Shown: in pieces, positions 36,863 through 48,560 of the stretch
Layout: the number at the start of each line of letters is the position of its first letter
Position numbering within the stretch: the first letter of the stretch is position 1
Source of the DNA: Petunia secreta
Taxonomy: Eukaryota > Streptophyta > Magnoliopsida > Solanales > Solanaceae
Reading direction: 5' to 3'
Assembly (NCBI GenBank): GCA_029990175.1
Contig: JARKIP010000189.1
Location: 124,001-188,000, forward strand
Length of the DNA stretch: 64,000 nucleotides
The notes under the pieces: model-generated
Told to the model about the DNA's origin: nothing
Seen by the model: only the letters and a program-made list of their open reading frames with translations
The model's database searches: none
Position numbers and translations under genes: made by a program

Positions 36863-38325
36863 GATTTTCTGTAACATATACAGAAAAATTAGAAGTTGCC
36901 ATAAAATGTACACATGTATATTAAAGAAGGACGCACAATAAAGTTTTAGGTAAAACTTTATATGGTAGTTTTTGAGGAAAAATCTGTCTATTCACTTTTA
37001 ATTGAGAATCTTTTGCCCTGGAATTAGTAGGTCTACCTTAGTACTTAGTAGTATGTACTTGGTCTGACAAGAAATATAAGACTGTAATATTTTCAGACAA
37101 GAATAGTTTTTCAATTTCAAACAAGAGTGAAACAAATTCTAACTGTACTGCACCATTCCCATTTTTCCAAGGCAGATAAACGGACACACAGGTTCAATGT
37201 ACTTTGAAAAATCAGAGAATAAAAACTTTGTTGTAAAGAAAACACAGCCAACGAAAAAAATAAGAAAACTTTTGTAACACATACTTTTGTACTTCACAAA
37301 AAAAAATTCGCTTTAAAACAAGATTACAAAACTTGTTCACTTTTAAGGAAACCTATATATACAGAGAGTTAAGAATTTACTTTGGATTAGGAACACATCA
37401 ACATATTTGATGTGACGTGTTCCTTGGCAGAGATTTCATTTAATATCATTGTTGTACACATTAAAGGAAAAATAAAATCTCTCTAGAATGGACAATACAA
37501 AGTTTTCACTCAAAAGATAAAAAAAACACTACAATAAATATGTGTAGTTGTCCACAAAACAACAAAATCATGCGAAAAAGTTTTCTGCAGTAACCATACT
37601 AGTGGAGTGTTGGATGGTTCACTTTTACAGAATACATAAGCAGAAATGACAAAAAATATTACTTTTAGTTCAAAAAAAATATCCATCGGCAGAAAAAGAC
37701 AAATAACAACTTTTGACTTTATCACAAGCCACATGATTACAGTATAAAAAAAAATTTAACAAGTAATATATACTCTCAATTCAATCTGCTTCATAAACCA
37801 ACTGGCCAATGCTGGAATTTTTTTTTATAATTTCCTGAACATCTTTGAAAATTATATTTAATAATATACTCTTAACCAAACATATAAAGAAACACACATC
37901 TAAAAGAGACATAAAGTCACTATGTGTACTAATTATATGTTCACTGCCTCACAGGAACCAAGTCCACATTGCAAAACAAAACTTTTATTATGGAAGATTT
38001 GTCTACTTAGTTACAACTGAACTAATGAAAGAAACTACAGTAGGACCGAATTCCATGCACACAATAAATATTACAATCATGGAGGTCTTTAAAGGCTTTA
38101 AAAAATATATTGCCAAATAAAAAAAACGTGGTTTGGCAGTGTCATATTTAGGGCTTAGACATTAATTCAAAACATTTACAAATAGCACGGTCCGCTACTA
38201 TTAAATTATTATGTAGCAGATTCAGTATATGACTCAAAATTCGGTGGTATAAATTTTCAATTGTCCAGAAAGCAAATAACTTGTAACCACAATCAATGAA
38301 ATAGGTTTAGGAAACAAATAACCTG
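36863..38325. other. Copia leader, no recognised content
   Basis: AT-rich sequence between the primer site and the leader ORF, on the transcribed strand. Only short, unconvincing frames. Confidence 0.5.
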
Positions 38326-38337
38326 GCTCTGATACCA
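38326..38337 (-). other. Primer binding site for initiator Met tRNA
   Basis: On the - strand TGGTATCAGAGC starts 1 base inside the 5' LTR boundary. This is the standard plant copia/gypsy primer site complementary to the 3' end of initiator methionine tRNA. Confidence 0.93.
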
Positions 38338-38338
38338 A

Positions 38339-38690
38339 TGAGGAATAATTCTAAGAACACAAAGTTTACAAGACAACCGTATTCGTTTCACTAGTCAATA
38401 ACACAATCACATGTAAATAACACGAATTGTATTGAAATTGCCACAGTCTAGGGTCGTACCTTTTACAGACTTTTGTTCCTGCTATTTCTGGGGAAGAATC
38501 TCCACTTCACTCAGGAACTTATGGAATTAAGGGAAGAAGGAAGAAGAAAGAGGAAGAAGAAAAACTGTATTTTCTTCAAAGAAGTAACGTGACTTTAAGA
38601 AAAGGGATGCTTCCCTTTTATTCTGATAAAACAATGTTTAGGAAAACGTTGTTTCTCTTCCCTCTTTTTCTTTATTTAACAAGAATAATA

Positions 38691-38745
<55 letters not shown>

Positions 38746-38818
38746 TATATTTAATAACTTATTATTTTAGAACGAATCCGGGTTGACCCACATGGGTGAC
38801 CCGATTCAATTTCCTTCA
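38339..38818 (-). repeat. 5' LTR of the copia element
   Basis: 480 bp, longer than its partner because of a (TA)n run at about 38696-38741 and a ~35-bp segment containing ACAATGTTTAGGAAAACGTT. Contains the promoter of the element by position. Confidence 0.93.
38696..38741. repeat. (TA)n microsatellite in the 5' LTR
   Basis: More than 20 TA units. The other LTR has only a short irregular TATA stretch at the same place. Confidence 0.9.
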
Positions 38819-38837
38819 CTTTTAGTCCTGACTACAC

Positions 38838-39010
38838 ATATGATTGTGGTGGAGTGATAAGTACTCATTCATCTTCAATCAAAGTTCTTGAGTTCAAGTC
38901 TTTAGAATGTAATCATTTCTGATAGAGAGCATTTTAACCTCAACAGTAAAATTTCGTGGCGCGAATCCGAATTAATCAAGCTCTAAAATTAATATCAATA
39001 AATTGATGGG
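38838..39010 (+). mobile_element. tRNA-derived Solanaceae-type SINE, probable
   Basis: GTGGTGGAGTGATAAGTA resembles a pol III A box and GAGTTCAAGTCT, about 35 bases later, a B box. Downstream, TTCGTGGCGCGAATCCGAAT and TTAATCAAGCTC match the usual 3' body of such SINEs. The copia element sits immediately next to its 5' end. Confidence 0.55.
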
Positions 39011-40600
39011 TAACCAAAAAGAAACTTTAATTCTGAAAAAGCAAACGTGGTAAGGTATAAAGTAGTGGACTAGTGACTTAGAGCCAAATTTCTCTTGTTA
39101 CCCTAGTTATTTCTTGCTAAAGCTATCACTGTTTGTTTCTCAAATTTTATTCTTTGTTTTCTTTATAAGTAAATTTCTAAAACGACTGTCATAAATGGAT
39201 AATATCTAACGATTATCTACATCGATTGGTAAGTATAAATGCGACATCTATGTTTCTTACGCTAAATAATCACTTAGTCTTAAACATTTGGAGTTTGATT
39301 ACTTTTTAAGACATGTGTATTCGTGGTTTGAATGATCTATTTAGTAGACATAGTTCAATCGTCATTATTTGGTTGATCTCCTACTAAAAGTCTCTTAAAT
39401 TTGAAGTATTTGATCATTTTTTTTCCTCATTCATCGCTTATGCAAATATCCTTTCAAATACAACATAATAGTAGAAGAAAAATATTTAGTACAAACACAA
39501 TAAATCATATCAAACCTAAGAAAATTGACAAAATTGAATATTTTCGATTAAATTCTACTTGTTGGCAACAATTCAGAGATCTCAAGTTCAAATCTTATCT
39601 ACGAAGCGTTATTAACTTTAGTAAACAAAATTAATTTGGCAATCTATAGGTGCTTTTGATCTAAATAAAGATTACATAGAATACCGTTAAAAGAGAGGTA
39701 AAATAATAGTAATATGTCTTTCGTGTGTTGAACAACTATAGATACGCGAAGGTATATGTTGTTTTTCTAACAAATACGATCCAAAACTATCTTCATTATT
39801 TTAAAAGAATTTCACTTTCACAGGAAACATTCACGTTGCGGGGAGATTTATGGAAATATGACACTTCAACGTCACTCTCACACTTCTAATTAACATTGTT
39901 ATAACAACAACAATAACTACTGTTATTCAATAAGTGTAGTATGGGGAGGATGAGGTTTATGCAAACCTTATCTCTACCCTTAGAAAGGTAGAGTGGTTAT
40001 TCTGATAGACCTCAGCTAGGGATGACATTTTAGAAAACATGTTTGAAAAAAAAAATCAAAGTGTAGAAAGTACTGACATAAAAAAACTAGAGTAAATAAT
40101 ATACAGTAACAATAAAAATAAAGATTAAGAAAAAATTGTATATACAAGAATAATAATACTACTGCTAATATAACAAACATCCACTTCCGATCCAGTTAAA
40201 AATTTATTTAACTTTTAGTCCCAATCATCAAAAAGTGCTAAACACACATGGTCAATCACCAGGTCCATATAGGAACTCATCATATAAAGTTTTCTGATGG
40301 ATCTTGAGGATTCGCCATGAGTGTATCGTGACTTCTGGCGATGTGAACTAAGTTAAATGTACTTTCAGTACTGTCAAAAGTTTGAGAGCGGCACACTTAA
40401 AGACTAGTGGCATCAATTCCTATGGGTTGAGCGGCTCCCGAATGAATGCCAAGCTTCGGCCTACAACCTATGGGCCATTTCAAATTTATATGGGAGATTT
40501 AAATAAATATATAACCGTAATCGCGAAATTACATAAAATATTGATAGTATACCATTTACGAAACATAACAGCATTTTAATTACTGTGTATATACAAGTTT
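39011..40600. other. Intergenic stretch with a TS-type SINE remnant
   Basis: No gene. 39900-40012 is a diverged, reverse-oriented TS-type SINE (AACAACAACAATAACTAC ... AAACCTTATCTCTACCC ... GGTAGAGTGGTTATTCTGATAGAC). 40310-40480 resembles repeat-derived sequence. Confidence 0.5.
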
Positions 40601-40819
40601 CAACAAATACATGCTAATTAGGGTTTATCTCTTTCATCCTAAGTTCTCACACTCATCACTGCCCCATAGTACTGCTGCCACCATTTTTATTTTTTAAATT
40701 TGGATCTACAAAATGAAAAATACAAATATATATATACAGTGAAATATTTTAAAAATTAATATTTTGAAATTACATATAACCAACATACACAAAACATACA
40801 AATATATACAAAAAAAAAC

Positions 40820-41245
40820 ATACAAAAATGGAGATAGACGTATATATAAAAAAATATATAAAGATACACATATTTATATATAAAATAAATACAAATTTAT
40901 ATATAATACATATACATATATACACATACAAAAAAATGAGTAAATCAAAGCAGATAACCGAAAAACAAGCAGATCAGAGCAGCCCCGCTACAGTGCAGCA
41001 GCAAGATAGGTTGGGTGAAGAAGAACAGCAACATCAGTCGCTTTGTGTTTCTATGATGGACGTCGAAAATGGTGACAAATTTGATCACCGGAGAATATTC
41101 TAGTCGGCGGGTGGGTGGGTGGAAGAGGGGAGAGAATTGGAATTTTGTGTTAGAGAGAGAGTAAAATGAAAAATAGAATATGTAGAGTAGTAAAGTGGAA
41201 GTATTGTTGTAATTTGTTCAAAAGTATCGATAAAATATTTAATTT
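40820..41245. mobile_element. Truncated small MULE-like element
   Basis: Same internal order as the element at 44340-45360: ATACA-rich left part, a GCAGATCAGAGCAGCC-type GC-richer middle, GGGTGGGTGGGTGG, a purine-rich GAGGGGAGAGAATTGG block, and a right part with TTCAAAAGTATCGATAAA. The outer ends are eroded, so no inverted repeat can be shown. Confidence 0.5.
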
Positions 41246-41317
41246 ACCTATTTAGGTTGTGTGTTGGCCTAAATCTGATTAGGACAATAAATCGAATTTA
41301 TTTTGGGTTAACTAATA

Positions 41318-41592
41318 CTCCCTCCATCCCATTTTATATGGCATCATTTGACCGAGCACAGAGTTTAAGAAAATAGAGGTTGACCTTGTAAAGTTTCAAT
41401 TTTACCCTTGAAAAAGTAAGAGAGAGAAGATTTGAGTAATAAAAAAGTTGTTGGTAACTTTAAAAATATGTAAGGCCTAATAAGGGTAAAATAGAGATGA
41501 TACATTAAATAGTATTAAATAAGGAAATGTGCCATTCATTTTGGGACAAACAAAAAAAAGAAATAGTGCCACATAAATTGGGACAGAGAGAG
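41318..41592. mobile_element. Stowaway MITE
   Basis: Left CTCCCTCCATCCCATTTTAT and right (other strand) CTCTCTCTGTCCCAATTTAT with TA on both sides (41316-41317, 41593-41594). Confidence 0.82.
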
Positions 41593-41619
41593 TAATTGTT
41601 TGTATCAAAGTCATGAAAT

Positions 41620-42085
41620 AACAAAAAGTAACACCAAAGAAACTCGAGCAAAAGCGAATAGATAAAAAGTAAGTGTTTTTAATATATCTCTGGATAGATC
41701 TACATAGTTTCTCAATGGCTATTTATAGTCTACAAGAGCGCATATGGCAATAAATATATTTTATGGTCATTCTCCATGTTCAATCATGGTCAGCCCATGA
41801 TCTTTCTCTTAAATGTTCAGATAACGGTCGATAGTTACAGAAGACAAAAACCCACTCGGCAAAGGGTAAAGCTTCACCGAGGAGTAAGCTGCGCACCTCG
41901 TGATGGTTATCTTTTAGTCGCCATGAGCAGTAACTTTTAGCCAATATTCATTCTTGACCGAGGCATCCAGCCTCGGGAACCAAGCGAGCTTCTTCGAGGG
42001 GTTGTTTCCAGAAGATCTAACCAACCCACGTCTCGAAACCTAGAGCCGAGGCTCGATAAATTTTCACCCAGTACAGGTTGTCTTC
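41620..42085. repeat. Possible solo-LTR remnant
   Basis: GC-richer phrases CACCGAGGAGTAAGCTGCGC, GAGGCATCCAGCCTCGGGAA and GAGCCGAGGCTCG look like the LTR of a Solanaceae retrotransposon as I remember it. No partner LTR, primer site or target duplication is seen. Confidence 0.35.
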
Positions 42086-42159
42086 CAGTGTAATTAATCC
42101 TATTTATATTTACCTAAAATTTTGTGCTTCTTACGTAACTATACAAATATATATTGAAC

Positions 42160-42970
42160 TTAAAACAAAAATGTCAAAATTACATCATTTTCAAAATACA
42201 ATAATTTTTTTTTAAAATAGAAAATACATATAAAAGGGTGGGAGAAATCCTAGAACTCCCTTATACAACCCCTGCCAACCTCCCAGTCGGGAACCTTTTT
42301 TCACTTAGTTTTGTATATTCTTGTATGTTATTTGTATGTACTTTTTACGCCTTATGTATCTCTATTGTATGGACGTTCAATACATCAGGTATATATGTAT
42401 ATACAATGAACAAACAAGTGTGTGAGTTTTATACATTTGGTGTATGCATGTGTATATACTTTGTATGTCTGTTGTATGTCCACCATATATACAGGATATA
42501 CACCAGACATACAATGGGTATACACCAGACATACATTCTCTATAATCATCCACCACAAAAAAATACACCATAGCCACCATAGATTCGTAATACCCACCAG
42601 AGAAACTAAAGAAAAGAAAACAGAAGTAGCAGCATCGATGATCGGAGAAGAGCAGCCACGGCGCTGCTCTGTGATGGACGACTACGGATGGTGGGATTTG
42701 AAGCAGATCCGTCGCCGACAGAAGATAACATATTTGTCGGCAACGAGGACAACCGAGGTGATGGAACATTGGGCAATGAAGACGGGTTGTGGCGACGACG
42801 GGAAACTGTGGTGACGACACTGGGAAAGAGTCGTTGAGCAAGAGAGAGAAGAGAGGGAGGGAGAATTAAGGTTTCAAAAGCAATAATTTTTGTTTTTTTT
42901 TTATGTTTGATAGCATAATTGCAAAAAAGAGAAAACATATTTTTATACTGTTAAAAGTTCCATATAATGA
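42160..42970. mobile_element. Probable small nonautonomous element, TGTAT-rich
   Basis: Starts near an AT-rich TCAAAATTACATCATTTTC stretch, contains TGTATATAC/ATACACCAGACATAC repeats, a GC-richer middle with GTCGCCGACAG and GACGGGTTGTGGCGACG, a purine-rich GAGAGAGAAGAGAGGGAGGG block, then an AT-rich end. This is the same architecture as the two elements that follow. Ends are diverged; no target duplication found. Overlapping frames on both strands show no recognisable protein. Confidence 0.45.
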
Positions 42971-43248
42971 AACATAGCGTAATTAATTTTGCCTAGCAGC
43001 ATAGAAAAGCTAGGCTCTAAAGGGTTGAAGTTGAGTGTAGTAAGTTACAACACCGGAAGTTGTATCCAACTTAGACAAAAAATAACTTAATTGAGATTTG
43101 AACTTCAGTCCCTTAGATTTTTTTTTTCTTCTTAAAAGTCCAGCTGCAGTCCTGATGAGTTTGACTAAGTGGTCCCGCCATGTAAAGTGTCTAAAATTGG
43201 CTATGAAATAAATGGAGCTAGGAAATGGGCTATCCATTAATTTTTCGG

Positions 43249-44333
43249 GAGAATTACACAAGGGCAATTCACAAAACTATACAAACTAACATTTTTTCTT
43301 ATACTAAAATGTCAACATTTTCCCATTTTCAAAAGATAGCAACATTTTTTTTCAAAACATAGCAAAACACAAACAAAAGGATGATAAAACCATAGATTCA
43401 CCTCCTACCACCCCCAGCCCCCAGCCCCCATCACTGCCACCACCGCCGCCCATCAACCACCAGCCTCAATGTATGAATAGTGTATGGACAGTGTATATTT
43501 CTGTAATTTCACTGTATGAACAGTGTATGGACAGTGTATACATTGTATATATAGTAAAAATACGGTGGATACACACACATACACTTATTGTATGTGTGTA
43601 TATTCTCTGTATAGACACTGTATGGTCATTGTATGCATGTTCATTCACCGTACATACACACAAACAACAAAATCGAATCTGATTGTATATTTATTGTATG
43701 ACAAGTATATATTCATTGTATGTACGGTGTATATTCTGTGTATATACAGTGCATACACCGCACAAACAATGAAAATACACATTTCATATAATCCATACAG
43801 TCCACAAACACCAAACATATACCACACCCACCGTGGTTCCGCCATATCCCACCGGAAAATTCAAAAAAGAAAAAAAAAAGGAAAAAATGAGAGCTGAACA
43901 ACCCCTCACCGATCCACCATGTTTAGCACATCGGAACAACACCATGACGACGAGGATGGGGGTGGTTGTAACTAAAAAAGCAACACAACATCGGGTCAAA
44001 ACAGAAACAACATCGCCGCTGCTCTGGTCGCACCTATGGTGGACGACGACGGGGGAAGGGGAAGAAAAACACGGTGGGGTTGAGAACGATAGGAAAATCC
44101 GGCGATGTGGAATAGGAGGTGGGGCAGCGGCGCCGCCAACCTGTGAGAAAGGGGGAGGGAGAGGGAAGAGAGAGGAAGAGAGAGGAAGGAAGAGGAAGAG
44201 AGTGTAAAGTTAGAGTTTTTTAGTTATGACATGTTTGGTAGCATTTTTGAAAATGTTGCTACGTTTGGTAAAGTGACAAAATATTGCTATGTTTTTAAAA
44301 AAAGGTCCCTAAAATGACATACGGTGTAATTTT
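43249..44333. mobile_element. Nonautonomous MULE-like element
   Basis: Left end GGGAGAATTACACAAGGGC and right end (other strand) GGGAAAATTACACCGTATG are inverted repeats, and further in both carry AACAT...TAGCAACATTTT words inverted. The middle has TGTATGGACAGTGTAT-type repeats (43470-43790), a GC-rich GACGACGGGGGAAGGGG block and a purine run AGGAAGAGAGAGGAAGG. No complete gene. TIR sequence and contents suggest a Mutator-like derivative. Confidence 0.65.
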
Positions 44334-44337
44334 CCCA

Positions 44338-45362
44338 TTACACAAACATACAATCTTAATACCAAATTTACAAAAAATACCAATACTATACTATTTTACA
44401 AAACATACCAATATTTTTTTTTTTCAAATCATATACAACTTCCATTAAAACCATACAAATGAAGGTTTTAATCCTCACACACCCACTGCTCCCAGTCACA
44501 GGGTTGCCGACGGTGGCCAGCCGCCGGCGGTAGGTAGCAGGGTTTTTTTTTTTTTTTTTTTTTTTTTTATAAATTTGGAAAACAAGCTAACACAAGCATA
44601 AAACATACAAAAAATACACATTCATACTTTAAAAAAGAGTGTATTTAACCAATGAAAATACATAAACATACATAAACTTTAAATATACAAAACATATTTT
44701 TATATACACCCACAAACATACAAATGAATTTTTGGATATACAAAAGATTCATTCACATACATATGAAACAAACATACACTTAAATACGTGTATATACAAA
44801 AATATACAAATACAAAAATAAAAATATTCGCGCACATGCAATTGAAATACAAATATACACAAATAAACAATAAAATACAAAAAATTCAACTAGCTATTCA
44901 TAAAGATTTTAAAATATATTTAGGCACAACAAATACTAATACACATTAATACAAAAGGTATATACGTATATACACATCAATACACTTCCAAAATTAGAAA
45001 AAAAAAAAAAGAATGAGAGAAGCAGATTGGCGGCAACGGCTCCGGCCGCCGCCGATGCAGATCAGTAGAATAGATCCAACAGCAGCGGCAACGCCGCCCA
45101 GTAGCAGCAGCAAAAAAAACGCTACCTTACCTGAGGTCGCCGGAGAAGAGGGAGGGACAGGGGCGGGTGGGTAAATGGGTGGGTGGGTGAAGGGGAGAGA
45201 AAGAGAGAAAAATTAGGGTTTTGTATTAGGGAGGGCGGGAAATGAAAAAAATGATATATATTGTAATATATTCAAAAGTATCGTTATTTAGTGTAAATGT
45301 TTAAAAGTATCGGTATTTTTTGTAATTTTGCTAATAGAATTGTCATCTGGTGTAAATTTTCC
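44338..45362. mobile_element. Nonautonomous MULE-like element sharing end sequence with the large MULE
   Basis: Left end ATTACACAAACATACAATC leads into TTTACAAAAAATACCAATAC; the right end (other strand) contains AGGAAAATTTACACCAGATG then ATTACAAAAAATACCGATAC, an inverted match. The words ACAAAAAATACCGATA also occur in the right end of the large MULE (58890-58944, other strand). The interior is ATACA-rich, then GC-rich (CGGCTCCGGCCGCCGCCG), then GGGTGGGTAAATGGGTGGG and a purine run. Confidence 0.65.
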
Positions 45363-47096
45363 TAATTTCTCCCTTCATACTGGTTTGTACTTGTGACTCG
45401 CTTAATGTAGTCCTTAGAAATTACTACCTTGTGGGCAAAAGTTTTAATTAGTTATAATGATGCTTATTTTCCATTGCCCAACGTATGCACAATGGACAAC
45501 AAATACTGTATTTCCTAAGATTTGTTTATAGGGGCCAAAAGTTCAAACCACCCCTTATGGTGTCATTTTCTGTAATTTTTTCCAGTTGCTAATGAGGGTT
45601 CTCTAAAGCTCAAAATGTATTGGTCCTAGAAACCGCAGATGGGATCTTTCCTCATAATCACAAATGACAATGAGGTTTCGCAGTCTATAGATCGTATAGT
45701 TCCATCTTTTACTGAAACCATCCAAAATAGAGAGATATATATATTTTGGAATATAGAGACACGTATTAACAAGAGAACAATTGAAGAATCAACTATCAAG
45801 GGAACATATTTAAACATTAACCAATTACTGACCAACTAACCAATTATTTGGGCTTTGACAAAAATGGCCCATCAATTACGAGTAATTTTGGTGACAAGTC
45901 AGTTTTCGCACCACTTAAAGAGAATTGGATTTTTTACCCTAGATGAACATTCATCAAAAATATTTTCTAATTATAAACACCTTTTGTTGATATTAACTTT
46001 CTGTAGCCATTTCTTTTTAAAAACTTTTTTATTAATATTAGTTTTTTGAATATTTCTGTAAATTAAATGTAATGAATATTATTCCGATAAATATGGGAAT
46101 ATAGGGGTAGTGTGTTGGTGTAGTTAGGATTCTAGGAGAGTAGTTGTTGTAGTACGTGTATTCCTCATATTCCTTATTTTTTGGGACAGATACAATATTT
46201 TTTGTTTGATATTTAATGTTTTAGGTATTTATTAATGAATATTATTATTTTTCTAATAATACATATTCTAATTATTTTGTTATTAATATTGGCTACAAAT
46301 AGTTGTGGCCATTTTTTAGTAAATATTTTGTGTATGGTGGCTGTTTGTGTAATGAGCCCAAGAGAATTTGCCAACTTTTCAAATTTTTAAAAAAGTATTT
46401 AGATTTTAAAAACACGCTTCTTTTTAAGGCTGGTCACATAATTTTTTTTGATAATTTAAACAAAACTCCAGTAACATTTCGTGAGATTTAGTTCAAAATT
46501 CCAATAAATTTTCCTAAAGCTTCACATTTGAAGTCCAAGAATTCTTTATTAGGATTTTTGAACTAAAATTTTTAAAGTCTCACTAAGGACCCGTTTGTCC
46601 ATAAAAAAAATTTTTCTTTTTTTCAAAAACTTGTTTGTCCATAAAAAGTTGTCAGTTTTTAAAACTTTTTTGAAAAATAATTTTTGAAAAACTAAAAAAT
46701 GGTTTTGACCACTTTTTCAGATTTGTGAAAAAACTAACTTTCTCTACTCATAATATTTTAACTTTTATTCAAGTAAAATTCATGTCCAAACACAACTTCA
46801 ATTTCCAAATACATTTTTTCAACTCAACTTCAAAAACTCTTTTTCAAAAACTTTTTGGTATTTAAGGCCAAACGGCTACGAAGACTTACTAGGACTTCTC
46901 CAAGTAAATTTAATGGGACTTTGAAAATTTATTTTAAAAATTTCAATAAAATTAATAAATTTTTCTTTATATTTTAAATATGGCTAATTTTTTAAAAATT
47001 TATAAACACCAGCTAATTTTCATTTAGTATGGTAGAAACTAGCTACCGGTCAAATTTTTAAAGACATTTTTACGTTAGTTGTCAACCTAGGCGCCA
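45363..47096. other. Intergenic stretch, no gene
   Basis: AT-rich, with one possible MITE (46586-46880). The 45639-45839 frame has no features I recognise. Confidence 0.5.
46586..46880. mobile_element. Possible hAT-like MITE
   Basis: Left AGGACCCGTTTGTCCATAA and right (other strand) CGTAGCCGTTTGGCCTTAAA share an inverted CCGTTTG-CC core. The interior is a palindrome-like TTTTTCAAAAA-rich sequence. Target duplication unclear. Confidence 0.55.
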
Positions 47097-47155
47097 AAAT
47101 TACACAATATACCAATATTTTCAAAATTTTACAAAAACTACCAATATTTTTAAAT
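47097..47155 (+). repeat. Left terminal inverted repeat of the MULE
   Basis: AAATTACACAATATACCAAT, then TTTACAAAAACTACCAATAT; matches the right end in inverse orientation with a few differences and small indels. Confidence 0.8.
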
Positions 47156-47261
47156 TTATTATAAATCATACCAAAAACCTAACTATTCCTCTTTTCCCTA
47201 AATTTTACCAAACCTTACTTACAAGCAACGGTACTCCTATGCAATTACCATAGGTTTTAGC

Positions 47262-47302
47262 TCTTCTCGTTCCATCGCGTCTTCTCGTTCCATCGCGTCT
47301 CT
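47262..47302. repeat. Tandem duplication in the 5' leader of the protease gene
   Basis: CTTCTCGTTCCATCGCGT occurs twice in a row about 100 bp upstream of the start codon. Confidence 0.85.
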
Positions 47303-47699
47303 TGACGATTCTTCAAATGTAATCGTTTTTCCGTCTTCTTCTCTGCAATTACCATACGTTTTACCTACAATTTAGCATATTATTGTATAGAAAATGTCAA
47401 CAAGCAAAGGTACTCCTCCATCACCTCGTGAAATTCGATCAAAAGCACGACATGACAGGAAATCCCTAACATTAAATCAAGAAGGACATCGGTCAGTACG
47501 GAAGAAGCTTTCTGAAAGTTCGGTACCAAAAACTGGTAAAAGGAAGTCTACATCGTCGATTTCTGATGTTAAAAGGAAAACCGTTGTAGATGATGATTTT
47601 GTTGATGAAATCAGTGTTGATGTTGCATGCTCAAAGAAGAAAATTGACCGGGGTGAAATTCTCGCTAACAATCAGTGTTCCGAACAGGTATTTACATAT

Positions 47700-48560
47700 T
47701 TTTTTATTTATATTTATTTGTGTACAAATATATGTATAAAATATATGTTAAAAGTATTTTTAGTGTGTGTACTTGTGTTGAATTCGTATTTTGTTAGTTA
47801 CATTATGTTTTGATGATTTTTATGAGGACAAACTGTATGTCTTTTGAATTTTATGTGTATAGATATGTATTTTTTGTGTATAGTAATGTATTTCTGTGTG
47901 TAGCATTTTTTCCACGGATTTTTGGAGGAAAGCTGTATCTACATTGTGTTTATATGTATAGCCTTGTATTTATGTGTATAACTTTGTATTTATGTGTTTA
48001 GATATACTTTTAAATGTGTATCGCAATCTTTTCACGCTTTTTTTTTTTTTTTTTTGGGGAAAACCTGTATGTACATTGTACTTATGTGTATAGACATGTA
48101 TTTTATGTATATAGACATGTATTTTATGTATATAGGAATGTTTTCTGTTTATAGCATTTTTTCCACGGATTTTTGGGAGAAACCTGTATCTATATTGTTT
48201 AAATATGTATAGCACTGTATTTATGTGTATAGCTTTGTATTTATGTGTTTATATATACTTTTAAATGTGTTTCACAATTTTTTCACGCCTTATTTTAGGG
48301 AAAACCTGTATGTACATTGTATTTATGAGTCTAGACTTGTATATCTGTGTTTAGAGTTGTTTTTTTGACAACTGTTTTCACAATTGTGTTTACTGTGTAT
48401 ATATTTGTATTATTGTGTATATGTTTGTTTTATGTATATAGAACTGTATATCCACATATTTATCCATATTTAGTTTGCTTTTTGTAGTTCTGTCTAGTTT
48501 ATTTTATATGTATACATGAAGATTTTTTAAGTTATTTTGTAGTAATGCACTTGAGAATAT
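47700..48560 (+). repeat. TGTAT-rich repeat array in intron 1 of the protease gene
   Basis: TGTATTTATGTGTATAG-type words recur throughout. A larger ~250-bp unit is tandemly duplicated: GCATTTTTTCCACGGATTTT begins at 47903 and again at 48153, each followed by the same series of TGTAT words ending in TTTTCACGC. Confidence 0.85.

Larger units (their letters stand above)
30308..38818 (-). mobile_element. Ty1/copia LTR retrotransposon, complete in outline, coding region decayed
   Basis: An 8.5-kb element on the - strand. Two LTRs (30308-30732 and 38339-38818) begin TGAGGAATAATT and end TTTCCTTCA on the + strand. CTTTT flanks both outer ends (30303-30307, 38819-38823), the expected 5-bp target duplication. 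The domain order read on the - strand is gag, CCHC, protease, integrase, reverse transcriptase, RNase H, which places it in Ty1/copia. A primer site for initiator Met tRNA abuts the 5' LTR. A purine-rich GAGTGAGAGA just before the 3' LTR may be the polypurine tract. The leader between 5' LTR and gag is unusually long (about 2.4 kb) and holds an extra ORF. Confidence 0.95.

Noticed and set aside
36308..36913. Leader ORF of the copia element as an envelope-like gene
   Set aside because: It lies before gag rather than after pol, and has no signal peptide or transmembrane segment in the reliable part (from 36862).
42377..42938. Several overlapping open frames of 70-154 codons on both strands
   Set aside because: They come from Cys/Tyr/His/Val-rich translations of TGTATAC repeats and low-stop GC-rich sequence in a nonautonomous element, with no domain and no start context.
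43833..44207. 124-codon + frame in the second small element
   Set aside because: The Lys/Glu/Arg-rich end is translation of a purine run; no recognisable domain.
47041..47105. 9-bp target duplication for the large MULE
   Set aside because: Sequences outside the two ends (GTCAACCTAGGCGCC on the left, CAGTCCTAAACTGG on the right) do not match convincingly, so none is claimed.
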